Positions 46,534 through 57,755 are shown, numbered from the stretch's first letter. The stretch: DNA of 64,000 bases from Chrysoporthe austroafricana (GCA_001051155.2 JYIP02000001.1:3906001-3970000), one strand, 5' to 3'. Translations and numbers: made by a program. Notes: generated by a model not told the origin, from the letters alone.

Positions 46534-47982
46534 TTACACCTTGTAGAAGCAAAAACCCACGTAAAACGCGGCAGCCTCCATCTCGGCCGGGCTGACCAGG
46601 AGCTCGCCGCCGCCCCTCTCCCTGACGCCCATGCGCTCGCTTAGAGGCCCGAGCGTCGGGTCGTCTTTCTCCGTCTTCCAGATGTCAGTAAACGACTTGT
46701 GGTACTGCAGCTCGAGGTTGTAGTCCTCGGCCAGCGCGCGGAACGCCTCCCACGGTACCACATACTCGGGTACCTCCTCGACGGCCTCGTGCAGGAAGAA
46801 GTTGTACTTCCAGCCGAAAGGAGGCCGGAAGATCCCATCCTCGGGGGTCTTTCCCGGGAACCTAACCCGGTACGTCTCGTTGCCCCACTCGGCGGTCTCC
46901 TCTGCCTCGCCCTCCTCTTTCTCGTCCTCCTCGGCCGCCCCGTTTTCTGAGGACTGACCCGCATGTGGTTGCTCATCCGAGTTCTCTGCTCCGTCTGCCT
47001 TCGCTTTCTCGGCTTTCTCGGCTTTCTCTCGTTGCCTCTTGTTGAAGTCGCTCACTTTCTCGCTGATGACATCGGAGTTGGGTATGGCTCCGATGAGACG
47101 GCCCCCCTTCTTGAGCGAGCCCGCCACGTTCCTCAACATCTGCCGGGCCTTGGCCTCGTTCTCGAATGCGTAGTGCAGACAGAACATCATGGAGACCACA
47201 TCGAATCCGCGCTCGCTGCTGATGTTGGACTGTGTGAAGCCGACCTGGCGCACGATGTCAACGTCCTCGAGCGACTGGCCGAAGCAGTCCTTGACCTGAA
47301 ACCTCGCCGCGAACAGACGCGGCTGCGGCCTGCGGTAGTGCCCCCCACGGCCACCTCGCCCGGCGTGTCGATCCCGCTGGCCCATCTGGCGGTACCTCTC
47401 CTTCGCCTGGTCGATCGAGACCTCGGCGGGATCCAGCCCCACATACAGCTCCACGGGCTGCGGCGCCTGCTGCCACTTCCCCAGGTCGCCCCCCTTCCCG
47501 CAGCCCAGGTCCAGGACCAGCAGCTCCCGGCCGCTCGAGATGCCGCGCTCCATCGCGCCGGGGGTGTGGTCCTCGTCGGGCGCGAACTTCTGGATGATGC
47601 AGCTCTTGACCCAGTTGTTGAGGGCGCGCAGCCCCTTGATCTTGCTGTCGGTCTTGCGCCAGTCGCGGCCCCGCTCGGGGACGGCGTTGTAGTGGGCGCG
47701 CACGACGTCGTTGATGGCGGCGCGCTCCTGCTGCTGCAGCTGGGCGGCCTCGGCCTCCTTCTGCTCGCGCTCGCGCTGCAGGGCGCGCTGCCGGAGCTCC
47801 TCGCGCTGCGCCTCGCTGATGCGCGAGCGCTGGCCGGGCCTCTTGAGCTTGCGGGTGGGCTCACCGGACGGGGCGCTCGAGGGCGACCGCGGGGTCGACG
47901 GCGAGGCGCTGCGCTGGCGCTTCTTAGCCGGCGCGAGGGCCTTGGCGTCGTACGGCTGGGGGAGGTCGTCACTGCCGGCCAT
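46534..47982 (-). CDS. ABD1: mRNA cap guanine-N7 methyltransferase (Abd1)
   Basis: Nuclear enzyme that transfers a methyl group from S-adenosylmethionine to the 5' guanosine cap of pre-mRNA. Intronless, 482 residues. A basic, Ser/Pro-rich N-terminus (about 1-90) is followed by VRAHYNAVPERGRDW and IKGLRALNNWVKSCII, then the SAM-binding block LLVLDLGCGKGGDLGKW (about 155-170) and YVGLDPAEVSIDQAKERY. DVVSMMFCLHYAFENEAKARQML and LKKGGRLIGAIPNSDVI are characteristic of cap methyltransferases. An acidic Glu/Asp-rich insert (about 340-375) separates these from the C-terminal part FGWKYNFFLHEAVEEVPEYVVPW, which completes the cap-binding pocket. It converges with the Clr5 gene and diverges from RPN7. 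Confidence 0.95.
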   Translation of the reverse strand: MAGSDDLPQPYDAKALAPAKKRQRSASPSTPRSPSSAPSGEPTRKLKRPGQRSRISEAQREELRQRALQREREQKEAEAAQLQQQERAAINDVVRAHYNAVPERGRDWRKTDSKIKGLRALNNWVKSCIIQKFAPDEDHTPGAMERGISSGRELLVLDLGCGKGGDLGKWQQAPQPVELYVGLDPAEVSIDQAKERYRQMGQRDRHAGRGGRGGHYRRPQPRLFAARFQVKDCFGQSLEDVDIVRQVGFTQSNISSERGFDVVSMMFCLHYAFENEAKARQMLRNVAGSLKKGGRLIGAIPNSDVISEKVSDFNKRQREKAEKAEKAKADGAENSDEQPHAGQSSENGAAEEDEKEEGEAEETAEWGNETYRVRFPGKTPEDGIFRPPFGWKYNFFLHEAVEEVPEYVVPWEAFRALAEDYNLELQYHKSFTDIWKTEKDDPTLGPLSERMGVRERGGGELLVSPAEMEAAAFYVGFCFYKV

Positions 47983-48863
47983 AGTGGTGTTTTGGTGTTG
48001 TATTTGTGTTTAAGTAAGGCAGTCCCTGCTGAAGGAGATGACGGCGAGGAGCAGCTGCTTCAATTGCAACAAGTCGCCTCGTGGAGCAGGCTGTCGGTTC
48101 GTGGGTGGGGGCTGAAATCAGGCCCGCGAATGACAATGGCTGCCTCTTGATGGACTTCAGGGCAGTAGAGACTGAAACTTCGCAGTGTTTACACAACAGA
48201 AACGGGCGGGCGAACTTGGTCTTTGATCGCGCCTGTGAGAATTGTGATAGAATGTGATCTTAAGCGGTCAACAGGAAGATTGGAGGAGGACCAAAGGGGA
48301 CAGAAGCCGCGGCGCTCACTTCAGGTGTCGTCCGCACAAGCAGTCCGCGGCTCCAGAAGCGGCAGGCGGTAGACGAGGTACTTAGCTACTTTGGACATGC
48401 CGGCAAGCGGGATCCACAAGGACAACACCCTGGAACCCCGGTGCAGGAGCATTACGGAAGCTTCCTGCCGCCTGCTCTGCTCTGCGCACCTAGGCAGTGC
48501 CAGGCACTCTACTCCTAGTTGCAGACATACTGTCTTCCCCGTTTTATTACTCTCTGCAAGCTTCCTCAGCCAGCCTTTGGCTCGCATGTCTTTCCGAACG
48601 TATTTATGTTCTTTCTGGTAAGTTTCTCTAAATGTTTCATTTGGCATTTGATAATGTGTATTTACTACAATCATACTTATTAACAGTCAATTCACTAAGC
48701 TATACAAAAGAAGAGTATTTAAAAAAAAAAAAAGGGGGGGGGGGCTCCCATACCATCGCCTTCCCAAGCAACCACCCAGCCTTCGTTTATTTCCCTTGCC
48801 GTCTCAACCCACCAACTTTCTCCCCTTCTCCTCCTCAACCACGTTCCGTTCAGCCTCGTCGCC
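47983..48863. other. Divergent promoter region of ABD1 and RPN7
   Basis: No supported gene. AT-rich at 48600-48720, with an A13/G10 run at 48720-48742. Confidence 0.5.
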
Positions 48864-50491
48864 ATGGGTTCAGAGCCTCAGTACGCCAAGTGGCCGCTGC
48901 TGCCGCTGTCGCAGCACGTGTTCACCCTCACGAACCCATATGCTGCGCGGCCCACGCAGGAAGCCGCGGCCAAGAAGCTGCAGGACGCCGTCGAGGAGCA
49001 CAAGATGGCCCCCCTCTACAGATACCTGGCACACCCGCTCGAAGGCATCCTGAACGTGGTCGGCGAGGGGGGCGCCAGCGCGCCGGGCAAGCCGCTGAGC
49101 AGGAAGTCGAGCGCCGTCGGCATGATCGCTACCAGAAGCCCCACCGCGACCGTCACCATCCCCTGGGACGAGGGCCTCTACCAGAAGCTGAAGGAGGACA
49201 ACGACCGCGAGCTGGAGGAGATCCAGAAGGAGGAGGAGGAGGCCGTGGAAAAGGCCGGCGATACGGAGATCCAGGCCGCGCGGGGCAAGCGGGCTGAGTT
49301 CTGGGCGCGGGTCGGCGACAAGGTAAGTGTCCCTCCTCGTCCCCCCCCCCCAAACCTCGACAGACCTCGGGACGTGGGCTGACAGGCGTCTCCGTCCACA
49401 GGAGAAGTCAATCGCCGCCTACGAAGACGTCTTTGAGAAGACCGGTATCCTCGGCACCAAGATCGACCTCGTCCTCGCCATAATACGCATGGGCCTCTTC
49501 TATGGCGACAAGCTCCTGATCAAGAAGCACGTCGAGCGGGCCAAGACCCTCGTCGAGAGCGGTGGTGACTGGGACCGGCGGAACCGACTCAAGGCGTACG
49601 AGGGCCTGTACCTTCTCACCGTCCGGTCATACAACCTCGCCGCCCCTCTGCTCCTCGACTCTCTCTCCACATTCACCTCCTACGAGCTCTGCACCTACTC
49701 AAATCTTGTCGTGTACTCCGTCCTTGCGGGGTCCGTCAGCCTGAAGCGTGTGGACTTCAAGAGCAAGGTCGTCGACGCGCCCGAGATCAAGGCGATCCTG
49801 GGCGACGGCGAGGACAAGCTGGCTGCCCTGAGCGGCCGCGTGTCCGCAGGGCCCGGTGCTGACGATGTTAATGACGGCAGCAGCGGTACCCAGGCCGAGA
49901 AGGCCTCCAAGAAGACCGCGGTCAACCTGACGACGCTCGGCTCGAGCAGCGACCAGCCCGAGGCGGAGATGGCGGTCGACTTCTCACCGCTCGCGATGCT
50001 GGTCAGCAGCCTATACAGTGGGCGGTACAAGATGTTCTTTGGCGCGCTGGCGCAGGTCGAGGAGCAGTTCCTCACCCAGGACCGGTACCTGCACGAGCAC
50101 AAGAACTGGTTCATCCGCGAGATGAGGCTGCGCGCGTACCAGCAGCTGCTGCAGAGCTACCGGGTGGTGGGTCTTGAGAGCATGGCGAACCAATTTGGTG
50201 TCTCGGTGGACTTCTTGGACAGGTATGCCCACGGCCCCCTGGCTCCGGCCTCATCGAGACTCTAGTGGTCGCTAACTTTTTCCTCTTTCCAGGGATCTCG
50301 CCAAGTTCATCGCCGGAGGTCGCATCCCCTGCACCATCGACCGTGTGTCTGGCAAAGGCGTCATCGAGACCAACCGGCCAGACGACAAGAACAAGCAGTA
50401 CCAGGACGTCGTGCGCCAGGGCGACCAGCTGATCACCAAGCTGCAGAAGTACGGCCAGGCCGTGAGGCTTCGTGGAAGCGAGAGGGCATAG
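48864..50491 (+). CDS. RPN7: 26S proteasome lid subunit Rpn7
   Basis: Rpn7 is a PCI-domain subunit of the 19S regulatory particle lid. Exons 48864-49322, 49402-50222, 50293-50491; 492 residues. The N-terminus (YAKWPLLPLSQHVFTLTNP) and the helical repeats (IAAYEDVFEKTGILGTKIDLVLAIIRMGLFYGD, then LKAYEGLYLLTVRSYNLAAPLLLDSLSTF) are typical. The PCI region follows (about 330-455): MLVSSLYSGRYKMFFGALAQVEEQF, MRLRAYQQLLQSYRVVGLESMANQFGVS, DLAKFIAGGRIPCTIDRVSG and the C-terminal helix KQYQDVVRQGDQLITKLQKY. The Gly/Ala/Ser stretch (about 250-315) is a linker longer than in yeast. All junctions keep the frame and restore conserved blocks. Confidence 0.95.
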
Positions 50492-51492
50492 AGAAAACGA
50501 CGGAAAATACAGCGGCGCGCATCCGCAGACGCAAGGAGCCAGGTACCGTGAGCTCGATGTGATAGACAGACAGAGAGACAAGCAGACCTGTATGATAACT
50601 AGACGTAGTCGGAATGACTGATGATGGGACTTTCAAAACCAACCGTCTGCATTGCTCCCTGGTAAGATGATCTGTTCTCTGAATGGCGGCTGCTGTTCAT
50701 CAACCGCATAGCAGCCGTGAGCCGTGAGCCAACAGCACCCCGACAATACGATACGACATTCTAGCACCGTCACCTAGGATGAACGTGACAGTTTTATCGA
50801 CCCAGCAACGTTGTGTAAGGCCTGCACGCGCTGGGGCCTTATGCTCGAGTCGGTCCCTGGTAGAGAGGTCTCAGGCCCCATCGGATGGATCCTTACAGCC
50901 GGTCGAGTCTCCCGCAAAGGCTGATATGTAGGCGTAATAGTTTGCTGCTTGCCATCCTCCCCCTGCATTGCTCAGTTCTTGTACGTGCTCTCGCTAGATG
51001 ATCATGAGACCTCAGTGGGAGGGGGCTCGAGCCAGTTTACTTGTCCACAAATAGCCTCCAAAACAGAAGGGGGTGGGCAGATGGGGACAGAAGGCGTAAA
51101 GCAAAGAAGATAGAGCGTCAATACGGAAACGCACGTAGATGAGAGCAACGGAAAACTGAAGGAATAGGACCAGTCAAAGAGAGAGCCTGACACATATCAA
51201 ACATGACATATAACACCGTGCTGGCAAGTGGGTCTTGAACTCTATACGCAGAGATGGGAATCCCGCATCGCGTTGCTCTTGTGCTTTTCTGCTCTATCTT
51301 GAGAAAAATTCCATAATGAAAACGACTGCTATGCCATCTACGTGTCGATACCGACAAGATCTCTCAGCGACGGTAATCCCAACACCCTAACCGAGCAACC
51401 ACCACCACCACAACCACACCTATATCTGCCCGCCCCTCTCCTCTCCTCTCCTCTCCTCTCCTCTCCTCTCCTCTCCTCTCCTCTCCTCCTCC
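50492..51492. other. Convergent 3' spacer with a CTCCT array
   Basis: No supported gene. The pentanucleotide array at 51435-51487 directly abuts the end of the alanine aminotransferase gene. Confidence 0.5.
51435..51487. repeat. (CTCCT)n pentanucleotide array
   Basis: About ten copies of CTCTC/CTCCT, ending six bases from the stop codon of the minus-strand alanine aminotransferase gene; it lies in that gene's 3' leader side. Confidence 0.9.
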
Positions 51493-53036
51493 TCACCTGT
51501 ACTTGTTCATGAAGTCCTCGTGGAACTTCACGATCGAGCCGACCCACTCGGTGCCGGGCGCGAGGAAGGTCGTGCGGAAGTGCAGGGTGCCCTCCTTCTG
51601 GCCGAAGCCGCTGCCGGGGACGACGCAGACGCCGGTGGCCTCGAGCAGGCGCATGGCGTAGAACTCGTCCGGGGTGCGGCCCTCGGCGGCGGCGGCCTCG
51701 GCGGCGGCGGCGGGGAGCCGGATGGTGGGGAACAGGTACATGCTGCCCTGGGGCTCGCCGCACTCGACGCCCTCCATGCGGGCGAAGGCGCGCCAGAGCG
51801 CGTGGGCGCGCTCGCGCAGGCCGGTGAAGATGGCGTCGTACTCCTGGCGGTACAGCGGGTAGCTCGGGTCGCCCTCGCGCGGCGGGTTGACCATGAGCTC
51901 GACGAGGCACTGCCCGATGACGGGGGCGCAGAGGGTGATGGAGACGAACTTGTAGATCTCGGCCTGCACGGCGGGGTCGAAGCCGACCAGCTCGAAGTAG
52001 CCGCCGCGGTGGCCGCACTCGCCGACCATGCCCTTGGAGACGCTGTGCAGGCTGGCGAGCTCGACGGCGTCGTAGCGGCCGGGGGCCTCGGCCTGCAGGG
52101 TGCGCAGGACCTTCTTGAAGCTGACGAACGCGCCGACGAACACGTTGGTCTGGTACACCTCGTCGGCGAGCAGGACGAGGCGCTCCTCGCGGGCGAACTC
52201 GATGATGTCGCGGATGTCGGCCTCGGACAGGGAGGCGCCGGTGGGGTTGCCCGGGTTGATGACGACGACGGCGCGGACGTCGACGCCGCCGGCCTTGGCG
52301 TCGGCGCAGGCCTTGCGCATGGCGGCCACGTCGGTGCCCCAGTTCTTGGACTCGTCGAGGTAGTAGGGGACGCAGGTGGCGTTCAGCACGGACAGGGAGG
52401 CGGTGTAGAGGGGGTACTGCGGGATGGGCACGAGGATGCCGGACTTGGGGTCGGCGCAGATGATGTGCAGGAGGGTGTTGACGCCGGAGGAGGCGCCGGC
52501 GGAGAGGTAGATGTCGGCCTCGTTGGCGGGGAAGCCGTCGCGCCCTGGGGGAAGAGACCCGTGTTAGCCCGCCGTCACCATCACCAACACCACTATACGT
52601 CCTTGTCATGGGGGGGGGGGGACCTACTCTCGAGGAAGTCGGCGATGCTCTGGCGGATGGCGGGGACGCCGTTACTGGCGCTGTAGGCGCCGACGCTGCC
52701 GGCCTTGCTCAGCAGCCACCTGGCGCGCTCGAGGACGTCGGGCTTGTAGTCGAGGGACCGGAGGAGGACGTCCTCGTGGTCGAGCAGCTTGGGGTTCTCG
52801 AGCAGGCTCAGGACCTGGCGGAAGAAGGTGATGGGCTTCTGGTCGAGCTGCTGGGGGTTGCCGATGTTGGCGGAGATGACCTGGGCGAAGGGCAGGTCGG
52901 CGGCGTCGCCGCGGGCGATCTTGGCGCGGTACTCCTCGCTCCGGACGGCCAGCTCGCCGCGCACGGCGTACTTGGCCTCCCGCACGTGCGGGTTGATGTT
53001 GCTCGCGTTGAGGCGGCGGGCGGAGGTGGACGACAT
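51493..53036 (-). CDS. ALT1: Alanine aminotransferase (glutamate-pyruvate transaminase)
   Basis: PLP enzyme interconverting alanine and 2-oxoglutarate with pyruvate and glutamate. Exon 1 53036-52628, intron 52627-52545 (GTAGGT...CCCCAG), exon 2 52544-51493; 486 residues from the first ATG. Family blocks: NINPHVREAKYAVRGELAVR near the start, FAQVISANIGNPQQLDQKPITFFRQVLSL, LSAGASSGVNTLLHIIC, VVVINPGNPTGASLSE, VLLADEVYQTNVF and LHSVSKGMVGECGHRGGY, whose Lys (about 307) binds PLP. It ends in FHEDFMNKYR as expected. Upstream of the ATG the frame stays open for another 115 codons without ATG, with a CAG array and Arg-rich sequence; related genes often encode a mitochondrial leader there, so a non-AUG start or upstream exon could give a second form. 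Confidence 0.93.
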
Positions 53037-53083
53037 GGCGCGGCGGGGCGGGGGCCGTGGCCGTGGCTGGAGGTGTAGGTGAA

Positions 53084-53090
<7 letters not shown>

Positions 53091-53120
<30 letters not shown>
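53091..53120. repeat. (CTG)10 trinucleotide array
   Basis: Ten perfect CTG copies on the plus strand. On the minus strand this is CAG, in frame with and upstream of the alanine aminotransferase start, where it would read as Gln repeats. Confidence 0.9.
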
Positions 53121-53121
<1 letters not shown>

Positions 53122-53290
53122 CGAGAGGGTGTGGGCGGTGGGGCCGACGCAATCAGGGTCCGCGGGGTCGACGCTGCAGGAGATGATATGTCAAATCTGC
53201 GATCTTGAGATCTTGGGAGCAGGTGACGAAAGGGCAGGTGAACGATGATGCGCAGATCAGCTGGGCAGGGCAGACGGGGACCACAGGGCC

Positions 53291-53323
53291 TCTGTCTCTG
53301 TCTCTGTCTCTGTCTCTCTCTCC
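53291..53323. repeat. (TCTCTG)n hexanucleotide array
   Basis: About five copies of TCTGTC/TCTCTG followed by CTCTCTC, in non-coding sequence. Confidence 0.85.
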
Positions 53324-54872
53324 TTTTCTTTTCCCTACCCCGCAGAATACCCTGGGCTGATATCTGACCGCGTATATCCAAGAAAAGAACGTCAGGATCC
53401 AGAAACAGGTGACAGCGCCGGGGGAGAAATCTAAATGTCGCATGCAGCTTTATCGATTGGGGATCAAGAGGCGGAAGTGGGGGCGGGCAGGAGAAGAGAA
53501 GACCCCTCGCCCGCGTTATGATTCACGGCACGCAGATCCTCCGCAGTCGGTCACCACCGCCCAGAGACACCCAGTGCACAGCACGCCCACCGCTGGGGAT
53601 GCATCCTGAGCGGCCCAGGTTGGCTGTCCCACCTGCGATAGCACGGGTGACCGACATCGGCTGGTGAGCGTAGCAGTAGTAGCAGCAGCAGGGCGAGCAA
53701 GGAGGGTGGTGAAGGGGGGAGGGCGAGGAGGGGCAGCATGCATGGTCGCGCAGGCCGCGCTTGAGGCCATCGCTGACTGGCAGTACTGAGTATCATCACA
53801 CAACCGCCCTCGGGACGTGAATGGTAGAGCAGGACCACGAGGTGGGCCCTTGTGGCGGGAGGGGGGACGAGATGCACACACAAGATTAGCGAATCTGGGA
53901 CGACGTCTGCCGTACGTACGTACCTCCAGCCCCGACGACAGCAACAACAGGACCAACAGGAAGATGCACCCTGACGAGCCCGCCGCACCGCCCGAGAAGT
54001 GGGCCCCGTCCCGGCGCCGGCCCCGTGCCCCGACCCGCCCTCGCCATCGCCATCGCCCTCGCCGTCGCCGGCGTCTGGCTCCGGAGGGCCATCGTCTGTC
54101 GTCGCGCTGCTGCTGCTGCAGGGTGGGGCAGGGAATGGTGGGAGGCGAGGCAGAGGAGGGGGACGACTCTGGTGCTCGCTGCTGTTGGGGAGGGAGTGCC
54201 AGAGGAGATAAGAAGGGACGAGAAGCACGGCACAGGAGCTGCAGCCAATGAATGGATGGCCGGGTCTCCTGTCTGCTCTCCGTCTCGGTCGGAGTCCGGA
54301 GGGTTTCTGCTTGCTGTCTGGCCCGTAGCGCCCTGCCGGGGGATATAAAAGGCAGCGTCACAGCCGTGGAGGTGCAAGTGGGTGTGGACATGCACAGCCC
54401 GGCACTTCGAGGTATGCAGCCACGCCTTGGGCGCTGACGTTGGCGCGGTATGGGTCATGTATGCGGAATGTCTGACTTCATTCCATGTGCGCACCCACCC
54501 ACATCACCGATACCGGGACCCGACGGGCACGCTGAATGCAGGGACTTGAATGCTACATTGTGGATACTACCTCGATCTGATCTGTTCTGTTCTCCCAAAC
54601 AAGCTGGTAGTAGTAGTATCCCGAGGCCTGGCATGGCCTCTCACCAGAGACGAACTCCAGTGAGATCCGTGGTATTTTCCCTCCAGTCCCTCAATGCAGC
54701 CATCCTCCCTATACCATAGCCCCCGTCGCACCTTTCCCTGTGCCCATTGCTTCCCAGCGGACATCCCATTCTCACGGGACAAGCATCTCAAGGATCCAGT
54801 CGGCCATTCTCTCAACAACCTCTCCGCCCTCGAACCATACACATGCCGTGATTACGTGCACCCGCCGACACT

Positions 54873-55604
54873 TCAGTGCCGGGGCGGGGGGCGGGGCCGC
54901 ACCTTGGCCATGTTCGGCCCCAGCGCCAGCCAGCTGCACGTGTTGGACCACTCCGAGCGCGCGTCCATCCAGGTGGGGTACTGGCCGAGCTCGAACTCGC
55001 ACGGGCCGGGGATGAAGCGCCGGGGCGGCCGCGCGCCCAGCTCGGGCCGGTGGCCGAGGGAGAGCAGGGCGGCCGCGTGGGTGCGGCGTGCGTCGATGGG
55101 GGGCAGGCGGACGACGGACTCGCACGGGAGGGGTTGGTCGAGGACTGCTTTGATGGGCGGGAGGATACGCGGGCAGCTGCTGGGGGGGTCGGGGGGACAG
55201 TTGACGGGGCGGGCGGCGGGGATGTCGTTGGGCTGAGCCGGGCCCTGGCGGTTGATAGGCCCGTGGCCGGACTGGTGGTTTGCTGGTCCGGGAGGTCGGG
55301 TCTGTTGTTGATGGCTGGCACTCATGGCAGGGACCTGCTGGGCCTGGCTGCCTTGCTGCTGGCCTTCAGGAAGGGGGATAGTTGAGATGAACCTGCTCGT
55401 CGGCTGGGCCTGGCTGCTTTGCTGCTGGCCTCCAGAAGGGGGGATAGTTGAGGTAAACCTGCTCTTCGGCTGGGCCTGGATGCCTTGCTGCTGGCCTCCA
55501 GAAGGGGGCATAGCTGAGGTGAACCTGCTCTTCGGCTGGGCCTGGCTGCCTTGCTGCTGGCCTCTAGGAGTGGGCTTGGCTCGGGTGGACCTCCGCTTCG
55601 TCAT
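54873..55604 (-). CDS. Hypothetical low-complexity protein with 22-residue tandem repeats
   Basis: Intronless, 243 residues from the first ATG (55604); the frame is open 43 codons further upstream without an ATG. Residues about 14-95 contain three full copies and a partial fourth of a 22-residue unit resembling GQQQGSQAQPKSRFTSTIPP plus two residues. The repeat continues at DNA level as a 66-bp unit (about 55365-55570). The second half is Pro/Arg-rich (PPDPPSSCPRILPP, RPPRRFIPGPCEFELGQYP). No signal peptide, membrane segment or known domain is seen. It may be a rapidly evolving protein or only an open frame in a repetitive locus; expression data would decide. Confidence 0.5.
   Translation of the reverse strand: MTKRRSTRAKPTPRGQQQGSQAQPKSRFTSAMPPSGGQQQGIQAQPKSRFTSTIPPSGGQQQSSQAQPTSRFISTIPLPEGQQQGSQAQQVPAMSASHQQQTRPPGPANHQSGHGPINRQGPAQPNDIPAARPVNCPPDPPSSCPRILPPIKAVLDQPLPCESVVRLPPIDARRTHAAALLSLGHRPELGARPPRRFIPGPCEFELGQYPTWMDARSEWSNTCSWLALGPNMAKVRPRPPPRH
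55365..55570. repeat. 66-bp minisatellite inside the hypothetical gene
   Basis: Three full copies and part of a fourth, each 66 bp, beginning near the plus-strand motif GGCCTGGCTGCCTTGCTGCT. The length is a multiple of three, so copy-number change would keep the frame. Confidence 0.8.
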
Positions 55605-56539
55605 CTTGTATAGTGCTGTAGGAAGAAGTCGAGGATGGTCGAGAGACTCCGGATCTGCTGTGTCCTCTGCTGCGCTCCTCTCCAGGATCCCTGCCTCCCT
55701 GCCAGTGTCTTCTCTGTTGCAGCACTGTCTCACTGACGGCTGAGGTCGTCAGCAGCAGGACACGACGTGTCTGGCTATTGGGACTGGTTATCACAATCAC
55801 CTACCTAGGCTTGGTTCATGTGCATCACAGGCAAGGTGATGCTCAGCTAAGGGGTGGGTTGGTCCCTGTGAGGTGGCAAGGCGGATAGGTATGAAAAAAT
55901 AAAGTAGGAAGCCTGAGTGAGAGAGCTCGCGCACAGGGACCGCATATGGATTGAGAGGTACAATGATCCGGAAGCTGTTTGTTGGTAGTGAACATAGGTA
56001 GACACAACCCCACACGACTAAGCAGCTGCATCCCCGCTGACGACAACTTCATCTGGTGAAAGTGAACATCCTTCCCAGGTGGGTATGTATGGTAGAGCAT
56101 GCATATGCTATGTTGCGTCCAGAGCGTAATGGCCCAGAGGTCAGTGTGTATGCAGGGCAAGTTGAAGGCGAGGGCTGTGAAGGCACCCTCCCTCGTCAAG
56201 CTCGCTGTGCTCACAGGCTCCAAGCTGATGATACTATCCATTGTCAGCAGGCTCATCTACTCCATTAATCACCAGGAAGCTTTCCTCTGTTACCTACCTA
56301 GCTAACGAGGAGAGGTTCAACATAAAAGAGACCAAGGTTCACCTCCTTGCTGGTGATCGTTACCCCTGAGCAGCTCCAGCCTGCGGGATAGAACATTGCA
56401 CACTTCGTCTTGAGGAATTTGCAGAGTAGGAACCAAATCTGGCACTGAATTGCTGGGTATCATTGTGTTTTCGTGGTCTGCATCAAGCATCAGGAGTAGA
56501 GAATTGGGCAGGCCAGACTGGGCTCAAATGGCACAAAAA
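55605..56539. other. Intergenic region
   Basis: No supported gene between the repeat protein (minus) and the end of NSE2 (minus). Confidence 0.5.
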
Positions 56540-57755
56540 TCACTCGTCATCGTCATCTTCCATGGACACGTCTTGGCTCAGTGAGGCATCCATCGTGTCG
56601 CCCTCCACGCCCCGGTCTGAGGATGGCTCCTCTTGCTCCCTCTCCGCAAGAGCAGCACGCCTGATCTTCCGCAGCAGCGGCTCGTCGAAGTACAGGTCAT
56701 CCAGGGTAATCTAAGAATGGCTGTCAGCAGCAGACCTCGGTCGGTGGCCCACTCGGCCCGAGAGGAGGACGTACCACAACGGAGCATCCCGTCTCGGGGC
56801 AGGGCTTCTCAGTCCCCCTCCGATTGGGACCCTTGATGAAGGACATGATAACCTCCTTCTGGAACGAGTGCTTGCACGTCCCACACGTATACGGCTCCGA
56901 CATGGTCACCAGCGACAGGGGGCACCTGAAGCTCCTCTTCTCCCTCGCGATCTGTACGTCGGCGTCCGAATCGTCCTCGCCGCCGCCGCCCGCCCCGATG
57001 ACATGCTGCGGGCGTCCGTCCTGGTCGAACCACGTGCGCGGGTCGGGCACGGGGATCTCGTCGTTAGAGTACATACCCTCGTGCCACTGCCGCTTGAAGT
57101 GGATGTAGGCGTTGTTCCGCGCGTACTTCTCGTACGCGCTCAGCTCCCCGTACTCGGCCGCCTTCCTGTCGCGCTCGCGCCCCAAGACCTCGAGGAGGGG
57201 CACGCCGCGGATCTCGGGCGGCTCCACCTCCTCCTCCTCCGCAGGCCCGTCGCCCGCCTCCCTCCGCGCCTCCTCCGCCCGCGCCTCCTGCGCCCGCGCC
57301 ACGTGGTCCGGCCAGTCCGCCAGCGCCTCCTTCTCGTCCTGCAGCGCGGCCTGCAGGTCCAGCACCTCGCGCACGGCCGCCTCGACGCGCAGCGCGAGCG
57401 GGGCGACGGCGCCGTCCAGCTCCCGGGCGCGGGCCTGCGCCAGGTCGACGTCGCCAGCGGGCAGGGCGGCGTCGGCCGCCTCCTTCCTGCGGCTCGTCAC
57501 GCGCTCGTTGAGCGCCCACGCCGCGGTGGCGAGGAGTTGGGCGGATTTCTGGGTGTGCACGTGGAGCTTGTCGTTCAGCCGGCTGCCGGCGAGGGCCCGG
57601 AGCTGCTGCTTCCCGGCGGCGTTGAGCGGGCAGCTCGGCGGCTCGTAGGGGGGCAGCTCGGCGGAGGCCGCGTCGTCTGCTGGGCGCGAGGCCTGTGGCC
57701 GGCGGCCGCCTGACCGCGCCGAGCCCGGTATGAGGCGGCTCCGCGATGAGGGCAT
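56540..57755 (-). CDS. NSE2: Nse2/Mms21-type E3 SUMO ligase, SP-RING
   Basis: Subunit of the Smc5-Smc6 complex that attaches SUMO during DNA repair. Exon 1 57755-56775, intron 56774-56711 (GTACGT...TTAG), exon 2 56710-56540; 383 residues. The first 270 residues are helical and charged, with long coiled-coil-like stretches (LDLQAALQDEKEALADW, ARAQEARAEEARREA), consistent with the arm that binds Smc5. The SP-RING begins at FRCPLSLVTMSEPYTCGTCKHSFQ and ends PCPETGCSVV, with Cys/His spacing of the MIZ/SP-RING type. The splice joins GCSVV to ITLDDLYFDEPLLRKIRRA, the conserved end of the ring. The tail is acidic (SMEDDDDE). Assignment to Nse2 rather than Siz-type ligases rests on the small size, C-terminal ring and lack of SAP/PINIT domains. 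Confidence 0.88.

Larger units (their letters stand above)
53037..54872. other. Intergenic region with CTG and TCTCTG arrays
   Basis: Upstream of the alanine aminotransferase gene; includes its leader. Long overlapping GC-rich open frames (for example 53516-54391, minus) lack recognisable domains. Arrays at 53091-53120 and 53291-53323 are listed separately. Confidence 0.45.

Noticed and set aside
51520..52686. 388-codon plus-strand frame opposite the alanine aminotransferase gene
   Set aside because: Antisense shadow; the minus strand carries all family blocks including the PLP lysine.
53516..54391. 291-codon minus-strand frame with Arg and Ala tracts
   Set aside because: Low complexity, overlaps other long frames, and no start context or domain supports it.
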